DNA of 64,000 nt from Actinophytocola sp036378875. GTDB taxonomy: Bacteria; Actinomycetota; Actinomycetes; Mycobacteriales; Pseudonocardiaceae. Below, in pieces: positions 33,727 through 42,855 of this stretch. The stretch's first letter is position 1, and every line of letters starts with the position of its first letter. The stretch is from NCBI RefSeq assembly GCF_036378875.1, contig NZ_DASUVO010000032.1, forward strand, positions 84,767 through 148,766, given 5' to 3'. Both the position numbers and the translations under genes were made by a program. The notes beneath the pieces were generated by a model. It had not been told where the DNA came from, did no database searches, and saw only the letters and a program-made list of their open reading frames with translations.

Positions 33727-36480
33727 TCACCGTGCGGTTCGCGCGATCTTGGCGCGGATGGGACCGGACTCCGCGCGGTCGACCTCGTCGAAGATGGTCA
33801 CGGCCTGTGCCCAGGAGTCATGTGCGGCGTCGTGGTCGCCGGCAGCGTGGAGGGTGTCGCCGGTGCGGTCCAGGATTCGTGCTTCCAGGTAGCGGTCGCC
33901 GATCTCGCGGAGTAGGACCAGGGCACGCTGGAAGCAGGTCAGGGCCTGCGCGTGGTGGCCGAGTTGGCGGTGGGCGTGGCCAAGACTGTCCCAGGTGCAT
34001 GCCTCGCCGGCACGGTCCTCGAGCTCCTGCAACGTGGGGAGGGCCTGCGCACAGTCGACGAGCGCCTGCTCGTGGTCGCCGAGCAGGGTCCGGTACCAAC
34101 CGATCGAGTTCAGTCCATGGGCCTGCCCGCGCCGGTGGCCGGCGGCTCGGTAGAGCTCGACTGCCCGCAGCGAATGGTCAAGCGCGTCGGCGTGGCGCTG
34201 CTGCCGCTCGTGGAAGCCGGCGAAGTTGTTGTGGGTGTGGGCCTGTCCGGCCAGGTCACCGATCTCGCGGTACAGGTCGAGGGCATCGACCAGGTGGGGG
34301 TGGGCCTCGTCGTAGCGCTTCAGGTTCAGGTACGCGTTGACGAGGAGCCGGTGGATGGGGGCCTGGCCAACGGGGTCGGCCAGCCGGTCGGCGGCGGCCA
34401 GGCCGGTACGCCCGATGGCCAGCAGGTCGTGCCGGTGGCCTCGCCGGTCGAGGAAGGTCCAGGCCGCCCAGGCCAGTTGCCAGACGTGCGTGTCGAGGCC
34501 GACGGTGGTGGCGAGGTTCGCGGCGGCCAGCAGCGTCAGGCGTTCCGTGGTGAACCACGACAGTGCCTGTGCGGAGTCATCGAGGCTTTCGAGAACCACC
34601 TCGGGTCGCGGTGGTGTCAGCAGGATCGCGTCCCGGTGCGGGTGCAGCAGCATCGCGCAGGCGTGCGCGGTATGCACGTAGTGGTCGAGAACCCGGTGCA
34701 GCGCGGCCCGTCGCTCACCCTCGGTGTCGACCTGGCGTGCCAGTTCGGCGGCGTACTCGCGGAGCAGGTCGTGGACGGCGTACCGGCCTGGGGTGTGTTC
34801 GGTGAGCAGGTGTGCGCGAGTCAGCTCTGCGAGGAGCTGTCGGGTTCGGCCGGCCGGCAGTCCGACGAGGCTCGCCGCCGCGGCGACCCCCGTGTCGGGA
34901 CCGGGATGGAGTCCCAGTAACCGGAACAGCAGCGCGCTGTCGGCCTGGAGGGTGCGGTAGGACCAGGTGAACACGGTCCGCACGTCGGTCACGCGATCGC
35001 CGTTGGCGAGCGGATCCAGGCGGTTCGCGGCCTGGACGAGCTCGTCGGCGAGCGCGGCGAGGGGAAAGCCGGGATGGGCGGCGGCACGAGCGGCGACGAC
35101 GGACAGCGCCAGCGGCAGTCGCGTGCACCGTGCCACGATCCGGTCCACCGCGTCGGGTTCCGCCTCGACACGGTCGGCGCCCAGCCGGCGGACGAGCAGC
35201 GTGCGAGCCTCGGCGGCGGTGAACAGATCGAGGGTGACCAAGCGGGCATCGTGTTCGGCGACCAGACCGGTGAGCTGGTCCCGGCTGGTCACCACGACCA
35301 GACAGCCACCGCTGCCAGGCACCAGGGGACGGACCTGGTCGGCGTCGCGGGCGTTGTCCAGGACGATGAGCATCCGCCTGCCGGCCAACATGCTGCGGTA
35401 CAGCCCGATCTGAGCATCGGGGCTGACCGGTACCCGCGCCGGCGGCACGCCCAGCGTCTCCAGGAAACCGCGGACGGCCTCCGCCGGTGACATCGCCGCG
35501 TCCTCGGGACCGAAACCCCGCAGGTTCACGTACAGCTGCCCGTCGGGGAACGCGGCGGCGGCACGGTGCGCCCAGCTCACGGCCAGCGCGGTCTTGCCAA
35601 CGCCCGCCGTGCCGGCGATCACGGCGGTGGTCGACTCGGCGCGCAGAAGTGTGTCCAGGTAAGCGAGTTCGCCGGACCTGCCGGTGAACGACCCGGGCGG
35701 AGCCGGTAGCTGACACGGCGCCGTCGTGCTCGCGGCGGGAGCGAGGGTGGGGTCGGCGGTGAGGATCCGTTGGTGCAGTTGCTGGAGCGCCGCACCAGGG
35801 TCGGCGCCGAACTCGTGGACCAGGAGCGACCGCAGCCGCTCGTAGTGGTGCAGTGCCTCGGCCTGCCGCCCGCACCGGTAGAGAGCCAGCATGAGCTGAG
35901 CCGCCAGACGTTCGTCCAACGGGTGTGCCGCGGCGGTTGTCGTCAGTTCGGTGAGCAGCGCCGTGTGCTGCCCCTGCTCGAGCGCGAGGTCGTTGCGGTC
36001 GAGCTCGGCGGCCAGGCGTTCCGCGGCCAGTTCGTCGCGGACGTCGTCCGCCCACGGGGTGTCCAACGTGGCGAACGCCGGTCCTTGCCAGAGTCCCAAC
36101 GCCTCGGTGAACAGCGCCGCCGCCTCGTCCCGGACGGTGGCGGCTCTGGCCTGGGTGACGAGGGCACGGAAGCGGTGCAGGTCCACGGCCTGGGGATCGA
36201 CGGCGAGCCGGTAGCCGTCGGCCTGGCGCGCCAGGCTGACGTCGCCCGCCTCGGCCAGCAGGTGCCGTAGGCGGGACACGTAGCCGGACAGCGTGACCCG
36301 CGCCTTGTTGGGTAACCGATCGGCCCACACCCGGTCGAGCATCGCGTCGACCGGCACGACCCGGTCGGCCTCCACGAGCAGCACGGCCAGCACACATCGC
36401 TGCCGAGGATGGCCGAGCTCGATCTGTCTGCCGTCGACATCCGCCTCGACGGGACCGAGCAGCCGGAACTGAACGGACAT
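33727..36480 (-). CDS. AfsR/SARP-family transcriptional regulator with NB-ARC and TPR domains
   Basis: 917 residues. OmpR-like winged helix at ~1-95 (GHPRQRCVLAVLL, RVTLSGYVSRLRHLL), bacterial transcriptional activation domain ~98-243 (DLHRFRALVTQA, HPLDERLAAQLMLALYRCGR), NB-ARC ATPase with Walker A GTAGVGKTAL at ~290 and MLIVLDNARDADQV (Walker B), then TPRs over ~660-900. This is the full AfsR/DnrI-NACHT architecture of signal-integrating activators of secondary metabolism or differentiation. The target is unknown; it diverges from the secreted-protein gene at 36620, and the shared element at 36527 lies between them. Confidence 0.93.
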   Translation of the reverse strand: MSVQFRLLGPVEADVDGRQIELGHPRQRCVLAVLLVEADRVVPVDAMLDRVWADRLPNKARVTLSGYVSRLRHLLAEAGDVSLARQADGYRLAVDPQAVDLHRFRALVTQARAATVRDEAAALFTEALGLWQGPAFATLDTPWADDVRDELAAERLAAELDRNDLALEQGQHTALLTELTTTAAAHPLDERLAAQLMLALYRCGRQAEALHHYERLRSLLVHEFGADPGAALQQLHQRILTADPTLAPAASTTAPCQLPAPPGSFTGRSGELAYLDTLLRAESTTAVIAGTAGVGKTALAVSWAHRAAAAFPDGQLYVNLRGFGPEDAAMSPAEAVRGFLETLGVPPARVPVSPDAQIGLYRSMLAGRRMLIVLDNARDADQVRPLVPGSGGCLVVVTSRDQLTGLVAEHDARLVTLDLFTAAEARTLLVRRLGADRVEAEPDAVDRIVARCTRLPLALSVVAARAAAHPGFPLAALADELVQAANRLDPLANGDRVTDVRTVFTWSYRTLQADSALLFRLLGLHPGPDTGVAAAASLVGLPAGRTRQLLAELTRAHLLTEHTPGRYAVHDLLREYAAELARQVDTEGERRAALHRVLDHYVHTAHACAMLLHPHRDAILLTPPRPEVVLESLDDSAQALSWFTTERLTLLAAANLATTVGLDTHVWQLAWAAWTFLDRRGHRHDLLAIGRTGLAAADRLADPVGQAPIHRLLVNAYLNLKRYDEAHPHLVDALDLYREIGDLAGQAHTHNNFAGFHERQQRHADALDHSLRAVELYRAAGHRRGQAHGLNSIGWYRTLLGDHEQALVDCAQALPTLQELEDRAGEACTWDSLGHAHRQLGHHAQALTCFQRALVLLREIGDRYLEARILDRTGDTLHAAGDHDAAHDSWAQAVTIFDEVDRAESGPIRAKIARTAR

Positions 36481-36526
36481 GGCTCCTACCCCCAGAGCGC
36501 GTTCGACGGATCTTTGCCGTCACGCC

Positions 36527-36590
36527 GCGAATTCCCCGAAACCGCGATGGCCATCCTCTCATTGCGGCGGGCACGAGTCCGCCGAATACC
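36527..36590 (+). promoter_or_regulatory. Shared upstream element, copy 1
   Basis: GCGAATTCCCCGAAACCGCG, then GGCCATCCTCTC and later GTCCGCCGAAT, closely match the element at complement 40613-40682, in the same orientation relative to the downstream gene. Both stand before secreted-protein genes (here ~30 bp before the ATG at 36620). It is probably a common promoter or leader. In one frame both copies read like REFPE-x-A-x-AILS, so a small leader peptide cannot be excluded. Confidence 0.6.
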
Positions 36591-36619
36591 CCGAGTGGAT
36601 CGCGATCAAGGAGCATGAC

Positions 36620-37174
36620 ATGAAATGGTCAACAGCAGGGCGCACGATCGCCGCCATCGCGGCACTCACGCTCGCGCTGACCGCCACCGCGGCGAACGCC
36701 CAGCCCCAGACGAAGGGGCGGACGGATCCGGGCGTGACCGCCCTGCGGACATGTGACGGCGGCGTGCAGAGGCAGAGTCTGGTCACCACGCAGAACACGC
36801 CGACCACGATCGAGGAGTCGTCGGTCGCCACGGCACTGCCCGGTGCCCAGCGCACGTTCACCACCAGCGAGGAAGAGCAGGTGCGGGTGACGTTCGCCGC
36901 CGAGGCGATTCTGATCGGCGCGGCGTTCGACACGGAACCGGCCGCGGACTCCATCGGGGTGGAGATCCGGATAGACGGGCTCGTGCTGCCGGGAACCGGT
37001 GACCTCGCCTTCGCCAGCGGCACGTTCGGCTCGAACGCCACCCTCGTGTGCGCCAGGATCCCCGCCGGCGAGCACACCGTGCAGGTGTTCTGGCAGGTCT
37101 TCGACACCTCGTCGAACGACGTGCTGCAGGGCCGTTTCGACGACTGGGCCCTGGACATCCAGATCAACAACTGA
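36620..37174 (+). CDS. Secreted hypothetical protein
   Basis: 184 residues; ATG with AAGGAG 6 nt upstream. A signal peptide (RTIAAIAALTLALTATAANA) precedes a mature domain of ~155 residues, rich in beta strands (EEQVRVTFAAEAILIGAAFD, IGVEIRIDGLVLPG, AGEHTVQVFWQVFD) with two cysteines that may pair. I do not recognise the family; the pattern suggests a jelly-roll or Ig-like fold. A strong terminator hairpin follows. It shares its upstream element with the repeat protein at 39281-40597. Confidence 0.75.
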   Translation: MKWSTAGRTIAAIAALTLALTATAANAQPQTKGRTDPGVTALRTCDGGVQRQSLVTTQNTPTTIEESSVATALPGAQRTFTTSEEEQVRVTFAAEAILIGAAFDTEPAADSIGVEIRIDGLVLPGTGDLAFASGTFGSNATLVCARIPAGEHTVQVFWQVFDTSSNDVLQGRFDDWALDIQINN

Positions 37175-37198
37175 CCGACCCGAGCCGGTCGCTGGACT

Positions 37199-37236
37199 CT
37201 CGGTCACGATGTCGGGCACCCGGCATCGTGACCGAG
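37199..37236 (+). terminator. Strong hairpin terminator
   Basis: CTCGGTCACGATG and CATCGTGACCGAG form a perfect 13-bp stem around a loop (TCGGGCACCCGG) that can itself pair. It lies 25 nt after the secreted-protein stop. No T-run follows, as is usual in high-GC actinomycetes. Confidence 0.8.
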
Positions 37237-37414
37237 GCGCTCCAGTGGGTGATCGCCAACGTGGCTACCCGGCGATATGCTTGCCAGGTCACCGACGCCG
37301 TCGAACGGATCACGGGTGCGCTGTCGGGAGCGCCGATCGATGATTCGTTGTGCCCTGTGCTGCTGCCGGCCGGTGGGTACCTTTTCCATCGGCCAGGGAT
37401 TCTGGGGGCCCAGA

Positions 37415-38344
37415 GTGGCAGTACGGATCCAGGTGTTGGGTTCGTTGCGGGCATGGCACGGCCGTCAAGAGATCGTTCTCGGCCCACCCGGTCGGCGAAC
37501 GGTGCTGGGGCTGCTCGTGCTCGGGGGCGGCGAGACCGTCCCCACGCGCGAGCTGGTGGACGCGTTGTGGGGCGACCGACCGCCCCGCAGCGCGGTGAAC
37601 GTGCTCCAGACACATGTCAAACACCTGCGCCATCTCCTGGAGCCCGACCGGCCGCCGCGTACGGACAGCACGGTCCTGCCTCACCTCAGCGGTGGCTACG
37701 CGATGAACCCGGACGCCGTGGATGTCGACCTGCTGCGGGTGCGGCGTCTGCTGTCCGAGGCCACCGGCGCGCACCGCGACGGCGACACGGCACGTGTGGC
37801 GGAGCTGCTCGCCACGGCACTGTCGTCGTGGCAGGGCCAGCCCTTCGCCGACATCCCTCTTCTCGCCACGCACCCGAAGGTCGTGGCGCTCGCCGCGGAG
37901 CGCAGGGACGTGGTCGCCAGGTACGGCGACGCGATGATCGCGACCGGCGGTGCCGCGGAGATCCTCCCCGTCGTCGCGGAGGCGGCCGCCGCCGAGCCCT
38001 TCAACGAACCCGTCCAGGCACGCCTCATTCGCGCCTACCACGCGGCCGGTCAGCGGCTCAACGCCTTCCAGGTCTACCACGACGTTCGCGACCGGCTGGT
38101 CGAGGAACTCGGCGTCGACCCCGGCCCGGAGCTCCGTGCCGCGCACGCGACGCTGTTGAACAACGTCCCGATCACGGTGTCCGGGCCGGCGCCGCACGTA
38201 CCGAGGCAGCTACCGGCGGAACCCCCCGGTTCACCGGCCGGATCGACGAACTGTCCAGCCTGGACAAACTGGTGCCGGTCGCCGGTGCGGGCGGGGCGGT
38301 GACGATCGCCGCGATCTCCGGCACCGCGGGCGTCGGCAAGACCG
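37415..38344 (+). pseudogene. Second SARP regulator, frameshifted and truncated at the Walker A motif
   Basis: GTG 37415 opens a SARP: winged helix (GPPGRRTVLGLLVLGG, NVLQTHVKHLRHLLEP) and BTAD domain (EPFNEPVQARLIRAYHAAG) for ~270 residues. At a run of six C (38222-38227) the frame must change by one base to continue as RFTGRIDELSSLDKLVPVAG and ISGTAGVGKTA, the start of an NB-ARC domain. Immediately after Walker A the sequence becomes the signal peptide of another gene. Two independent lesions make it a clear pseudogene, although the N-terminal DNA-binding/BTAD part could still be made as a short SARP of ~295 residues. Confidence 0.82.
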
Positions 38345-39197
38345 CGCCGCGGTCGCGGCGGCCTCGACGGCGATCTTCCTCGGGAACACGGGCGGGGCGT
38401 CGGCGGCCGCTCCGAGCCTGCCGGTCTTCGGGCTCATCGGTGACGGCACCACCATGTGTGCCTTCAATACCAACACACCCGGCACGCTCGACTGGGTCAG
38501 GGACGTGACCGGGTTCGCCGGGTCCGACACCCGCCTGATCGGGATGGACTTCCGGGCGAAGAACGGCGTTCTGTACGGCGTCGGCAACTGGGGCGGCATC
38601 TACACGCTTCCGACCGTGCCGCCCGCGAACGGCACGTATCCCATCGTGAAGGTCGGACAGCTCAGCGTCGCGCTGGACGGCACGAGCTTCGGTGTCGACT
38701 TCAACCCCGCCGCCGACCGGCTGCGGATCACCAGCGACACCGGCCAGAACCTGCGGCACGACGTCGACCTCAGCAGCACGGTCAAGGACGTGCCACTGAC
38801 GCTCAACGGCGCGCCTGCCAAGGGGGTCACCGCCGCCGCGTACACGAACAACGACAACAACGCCGACACCGTGACGACCCTGTTCGACATCGACACGGTC
38901 AGCGACCAGGTCTCCATCCAGGCGCCGGCCAACAACGGCACCCTGAGCCCGACCGGCAAGCTCGTCCTCACCACCGGCACCGGCGTCGACGCCGGTCTCA
39001 ACGCGGACGCGGACATCTTCGCCGACCTGTCGAACGGCAAAACGGTCTCCAACACAGCCTTCGTCACGCTGCTGCCCTCCGGCGGCAGGCAGTCCTTCTA
39101 CACGGTCGACGTGCTCACCGGCATCGTGACGCTCATCGGTACGTTCCCGTCGATTGCCCCGGTCACCGATGTGGCCGTCACGCTCGACACGAACTGA
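38345..39197 (+). pseudogene. DUF4394 secreted protein, 5' end lost
   Basis: The frame reads AAVAAASTAIFLGNTGGASA, the hydrophobic core and cleavage region of a signal peptide, then the DUF4394 domain: VFGLIGDGTTMCAFNT, FAGSDTRLIGMDFRAKNGVL, GVDFNPAADRLRITSDTGQN and FYTVDVLTGIVTLIG to the stop. The first ~10 codons including the start are replaced by SARP sequence; the junction is near 38345. An internal ATG at 38454 would give a leader-less 247-residue protein, unlikely to be exported. The rest of the frame is undamaged, so the loss may be recent. Confidence 0.78.
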
Positions 39198-39212
39198 CAC
39201 CTCGGAACGGTT

Positions 39213-39255
39213 GAATGGCCGAGCCGCCGCACGTGATGCGGCGGCTCGGCCATTC
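39213..39255. terminator. Bidirectional hairpin terminator
   Basis: A perfect 19-bp stem: GAATGGCCGAGCCGCCGCA, loop CGTGA, then its exact complement. It lies between convergent genes, 16 nt after the DUF4394 stop and 26 nt before the stop of the repeat protein, so it can serve both. Confidence 0.9.
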
Positions 39256-39280
39256 GGGTCCGGACGGATGGCGCCGCCGG

Positions 39281-40597
39281 TCAGTGGACGATCTCGCAGT
39301 CCGCGACGTCGCCAGGATCGATGGTGCACGAGTCGCTGCCCGCGTTGCCGATTGCCCTGTCGTTGCCGAGGATGCCGTCCTCGGTGAAGATCAGGTCGCT
39401 GTTCGGCCCGCCGTTGAGCACATTGGACAGTGCGTTGCCGACGAGGATGTTGCGGCCGATGCCGCCCCGTGCGTTCTCGACGTCGACACCGATGTTGTCG
39501 TTCTCGTCCGGTAGCCCGTCGTTGGTCTCGCCGTCCAGGCTCACCCGCAGGAACGGTCCGGATATGGGATGGTTCCGCCGGCTGTAGTCGGCGGTGTCGA
39601 TGCCCGCGCCGCCGAGGAAGCGGTCGGCGCCGTCGCTGGTGGAACCGGTCAGGATGGTGTCGTTGCCGGCGTCGCCGATGGCGAAGTCGTCGCCGGCTTC
39701 ACCGTCGAACAGATCGTCGCCCGCGTTGCCGCTCATGCTGTCGGCCCCGACGCCGCCGGCGAGCCGGTCGGCGCCCTCGTCGCCGAACATGTCGTCGTCG
39801 CCATCCTGGCCGTTGAGCAGGTCGTCACCGGCGCTGCCGTGCATTGTGTCGGCCCCGTCCCCGCCTCGGATGGTGTCCGCGCCGGCGCCACCGACGCGGC
39901 GGTCGTTGCCGGAACCGCCGGTGAGCGTGTCGTTTCCCGATTCGCCGCGCAGGTCCGGGTTGCCGCTGCTCGAGATGACCCGGAGGTTGTCCTCACCCGC
40001 GTCACCGATGACGAGGTCGCCGCCGACCGCGTTCATCGTGTCGTTGCCGAGCCCGCCGCGAAGGATGTTTCGCTGGAGGTTTCCGGTCATGGTGTCGCCC
40101 TGGGTGCCGCCGTTGGCGTGCTCGACGTCACCGGCGTTGTTGTCGGCCTCGCCGGCCGCTCCGTCGTCGGGGATCCCGTCCAGGCTGATCGTGACCGGGA
40201 CGGCGCGGGTGGCGTAGGAGACGGTGTCCCCGTTTTCACCTCCGAAGAAGGTGTCGCTGCCGTCGACGGTGGCCTCGGCGACGGACGTGTCCCCGCCGGC
40301 CCCGCCGCTGAAGGTGTCGTTTCCGGGTCCCAGGCACGCGGTGTCGTTGCCCGCCAGACCGGAAACGATGTCGTTGCCGGCCAGGGCCAGGATGACATCG
40401 TTTCCGTCGGTACCGGTGAGGGTGTCGTTGCCCGGCGTGCCGGTGATGGTGACCGGCAGGCCATCGCAGGTCGTCTGTGCCTGGGCGGGCACTGCCGGAA
40501 GCACCAGCGCCCCGGCGACGAGCACGATGGCTGAACCGACTGTCCGCAGGGAAAAATCGCGGCCGCGCCGTGTTCGGGCGATCTTCGTGCCGTGCAT
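39281..40597 (-). CDS. Secreted RTX-like calcium-binding repeat protein
   Basis: 438 residues. Signal peptide (SLRTVGSAIVLVAGALVLPAVPAQA), then many hemolysin-type nonapeptides, GG-x-G-x-D-x-x-x variants such as GTPGNDTLTGTDGNDVILAL, GGDGADTMHGSAGDD and GGVGADSMSGNAGDD. These bind calcium in a parallel beta-roll. The C-terminal end SDSCTIDPGDVADCEIVH has a cysteine pair. Actinobacterial RTX proteins carry ordinary signal peptides rather than type I secretion signals, as here. Its upstream element matches that at 36527. Confidence 0.88.
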   Translation of the reverse strand: MHGTKIARTRRGRDFSLRTVGSAIVLVAGALVLPAVPAQAQTTCDGLPVTITGTPGNDTLTGTDGNDVILALAGNDIVSGLAGNDTACLGPGNDTFSGGAGGDTSVAEATVDGSDTFFGGENGDTVSYATRAVPVTISLDGIPDDGAAGEADNNAGDVEHANGGTQGDTMTGNLQRNILRGGLGNDTMNAVGGDLVIGDAGEDNLRVISSSGNPDLRGESGNDTLTGGSGNDRRVGGAGADTIRGGDGADTMHGSAGDDLLNGQDGDDDMFGDEGADRLAGGVGADSMSGNAGDDLFDGEAGDDFAIGDAGNDTILTGSTSDGADRFLGGAGIDTADYSRRNHPISGPFLRVSLDGETNDGLPDENDNIGVDVENARGGIGRNILVGNALSNVLNGGPNSDLIFTEDGILGNDRAIGNAGSDSCTIDPGDVADCEIVH

Positions 40598-40612
40598 GCC
40601 TTCCTTCTCTCG

Positions 40613-40682
40613 CTAGGAATTTCGGCGGACGTGGCGTCCACCTTGGAGGAGAGGATGGCTTCCGCGATTTCGGGAAATTCGC
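40613..40682 (-). promoter_or_regulatory. Shared upstream element, copy 2
   Basis: On the minus strand GCGAATTTCCCGAAATCGCG, AGCCATCCTCTC and GTCCGCCGAAAT repeat copy 1 (36527-36590) with the same order and nearly the same spacing, ending ~15 bp before the repeat-protein ATG. The match covers ~65 bp, with the left ~34 bp almost identical. Two oppositely oriented genes 4 kb apart therefore share a control region. Confidence 0.6.
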
Positions 40683-40755
40683 AGCGCGATGACAAAGAAC
40701 CACCAACGGGCGTTGTCGCCGGCCGCCGCTGGGGCCGGCCGGCGACAGACGCCGA

Positions 40756-41286
40756 TCAGGTGGTCGCCGTCTCCGGTGTGATGCCGGAGACGAGGTTGAA
40801 CGCGCCGGTGAGCAGGTTCAGCGAGACGAGGCCGACGACGTCCGCGATGGTGCGGTCGGTCCAGCCGTGTGCGCGTAGCTCGTCGACGTCGTCTGCGGTG
40901 ATCGACGCCGGTTCGGCGAGGACCCGTACGGCGAAGGTGAGCAGTGCCGCTTCCCGTTCGTCGGTGGCGGTCGCCTCCCGCGCCATGGCGATGTCGGTGT
41001 CACTGAGTCCGGCGGCACGCGCAGCCGCGACGTGTGCGGCCATGCAGGTCTGGCAGCCGATCCAACCCTGGGCCGCGAGGGACACCTTCTCGCTGACCCT
41101 GCGGGGGAGTTTGACTCTCTTCATCGCTCTGGACAGGTCGAGATAGCCCTGGAGCAGTGCTGGTGAGTGGGCCATCGTGGCGACCATGTCGCCGACCGAG
41201 CCGTGTCGGCTGATGATTCCGTCGAGCAATTCCCGCGACTTGTCCGGCGCGTTCTCGGGCTCGAGCGGAGCGATGTGTCGCCTCAC
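40756..41286 (-). CDS. AhpD-like/carboxymuconolactone decarboxylase-family protein
   Basis: 176 residues; GTG start overlapping the MFS stop (GTGA). Helical AhpD fold with the redox pair in WIGCQTCMAAHVAAARAAG (C-x2-C-x3-H) preceded by SEKVSLAAQG, and a second half-domain TDDVDELRAHGWTDRTIAD-like. Family members are alkylhydroperoxidase partners or peroxidase-like enzymes. Coupled translation with an exporter suggests a joint detoxification role. Confidence 0.85.
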   Translation of the reverse strand: MRRHIAPLEPENAPDKSRELLDGIISRHGSVGDMVATMAHSPALLQGYLDLSRAMKRVKLPRRVSEKVSLAAQGWIGCQTCMAAHVAAARAAGLSDTDIAMAREATATDEREAALLTFAVRVLAEPASITADDVDELRAHGWTDRTIADVVGLVSLNLLTGAFNLVSGITPETATT

Positions 41287-42710
41287 GCCGCCACCGCCTC
41301 GACCTCGTCCTGGCGTGCCCGGTGCTGGCGCAACGTCATGGCGGCGGCGACCGTGCCGGCCACGGCGATGCCCGCGGCACCCAGGAACGCGGCCGAGAGC
41401 CCGTCGGTCAGGCCCGCGGTGTCCGCGGTCTGGCCGGCGCCCAGCGAGCTCGCGAGCGCGGTCATCGCCGCGAGGCCGAGTGCGGAGCCGACCTGGTAGC
41501 TGGTGTTGACGATGCCGGACGCCAGTCCGCCTTCCTCGGGGCGGGCGCTGGAGATCGCGGTGCCCAGTGACGGGATGAAGGCCAGTGCCATTCCGGCCGC
41601 CGCGACGAGCGAGGCGGGGAGCACGTCGATCCAGAACGTGCCGGTCGCCCGGACCAGTGACAGCCAGCCGAGGCCGAGTGCCAGCACGGCCAGTCCGGCG
41701 ACGGTCATGGACTTGGCGCCGAAACGGGCCATCAGCCGGGGCGCTACGCCGATCATGAGCAGCATGATGACCGTGGTCATGGGCAGCAGCGCCGAGCCGC
41801 TCGCGAACGCGCCCAACCCCAGGACCTGCTGCAGGTAGAGGTTGAGGAAGAACCACATCGGGATCCAGGCCGCGCCGAGCAGCAGTTGCGCGAGGTTCGC
41901 CGCGGCGAGGTCGGGCGTGCGGAAGATGGCGAGCCGCACGAGAGGGTTGCGTCGCTTGGCCTGGAGGAGCAGGAACGCGCCAAGCAACACGACCGCGGCC
42001 GTGAGACCGACGATCGTCGAGGTCGAACCCCAACCCGCTTCGGGTGCTCGCACGATCGCGTAGACGGCGGCGGCAAGGCCGAGCGTCACAGTCACCGCGC
42101 CGGTGAGATCGGTGCCGCCCCGCCGCGCCACACCGCCCGGCATCAGCGCGGGCGTGGCGGCCAGTACGACCAGAGCGATCGGGATGTTGAGGTAGAACAC
42201 CCAGGGCCAGCTGAGGTACTCGGTGATCACGCCGCCGAGGAACACACCCGCCGTGCCGCCCGCGGGGGCCGCCGCGCCGTACAGCGCCAGGGCCTTGGTC
42301 AGCTCCTTCGGCTTGGCGCCGAACAGCATCATCAGCAACGTCAGTGCCGACGGCGCGATCAGCGCCGCGCCGACGCCCTGTACCGCTCGGCCGGTCAGCT
42401 CGAGCCACACCTGGTCGGCCGCGCCGGCCACGACCGAGCCGGCGAGCAGCACGACCCAGCCGGCGGCGAAGACCCGTTTGGCGCCCAACAGATCGGACAG
42501 TCGGCCGCCGAGCAGGAGCAGCCCGCCGAAGGCGATGACGTAGGCGTTGAACACCCAGGACAGGTTCCCCTGCGAGAACCCGAGATCGGTCTGCATGCGA
42601 GGAAGCGCGACGCCGATGATCGAGGTGTCCATGATCACCATGAACTGCGCGGTCGCGATCAGCGCCAGCGCCCACCAGCGCCGGCCGTCTCTCGATTCCA
42701 TCTCAGACAT
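41283..42710 (-). CDS. MFS drug-efflux transporter (DHA2-like, 14 TM)
   Basis: 475 residues from ATG 42710, which has GGAG 5 nt upstream; the longer frame from 42746 includes the operator region. N-terminal ALIATAQFMVIMDTSIIGVALPRMQ, motif A-like LGGRLSDLLGAKRVF, motif C region GAAAPAGGTAGVFLGGVITEYLSW, and WVFYLNIPIALVVL. Proton-driven multidrug efflux in the cytoplasmic membrane is the usual role. First gene of an operon with the AhpD-like protein. Confidence 0.9.
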   Translation of the reverse strand: MSEMESRDGRRWWALALIATAQFMVIMDTSIIGVALPRMQTDLGFSQGNLSWVFNAYVIAFGGLLLLGGRLSDLLGAKRVFAAGWVVLLAGSVVAGAADQVWLELTGRAVQGVGAALIAPSALTLLMMLFGAKPKELTKALALYGAAAPAGGTAGVFLGGVITEYLSWPWVFYLNIPIALVVLAATPALMPGGVARRGGTDLTGAVTVTLGLAAAVYAIVRAPEAGWGSTSTIVGLTAAVVLLGAFLLLQAKRRNPLVRLAIFRTPDLAAANLAQLLLGAAWIPMWFFLNLYLQQVLGLGAFASGSALLPMTTVIMLLMIGVAPRLMARFGAKSMTVAGLAVLALGLGWLSLVRATGTFWIDVLPASLVAAAGMALAFIPSLGTAISSARPEEGGLASGIVNTSYQVGSALGLAAMTALASSLGAGQTADTAGLTDGLSAAFLGAAGIAVAGTVAAAMTLRQHRARQDEVEAVAA

Positions 42711-42719
42711 TGGTACTCC

Positions 42720-42736
42720 ATACCGGTAGGGGGTAT
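42720..42736. promoter_or_regulatory. Inverted repeat before the MFS-AhpD operon
   Basis: ATACC-GGTAGGG-GGTAT lies 10-26 bp upstream of the MFS start on the minus strand. Its C/G-tract flanked by ATAC/GTAT is reminiscent of CsoR/FrmR operators, but no such regulator is nearby. Confidence 0.3.
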
Positions 42737-42820
42737 CTGACGGCACGGACAGTACACCGGTGTCGTGTCTCTGCCAAGCGGGTGGGAGATGTCAGACTGA
42801 CGCTATGCAGACATAATGTA

Positions 42821-42848
42821 TTGATAAAGACAGAGTGTCTTGTAAACT
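42821..42848 (+). promoter_or_regulatory. Promoter with operator in the spacer, driving a leaderless transcript
   Basis: TTGATA (42821-42826) and TAAACT (42843-42848) are separated by 16 bp. The spacer holds a perfect palindrome, AAGACA-GAG-TGTCTT (42827-42841). The ATG at 42856 is 7 nt after the -10, so transcription should start at or next to the start codon. The ACAGAGTGT core also occurs in GAACAGAGTGTTC at 47170-47182. Confidence 0.6.
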
Positions 42849-42855
42849 GCCCGAC

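Noticed and set aside
39281..40597. Tandem repeats in this region as a possible CRISPR or satellite
   Set aside because: The periodicity (about 27 bp) is that of RTX nonapeptides in one clean reading frame with a signal peptide.
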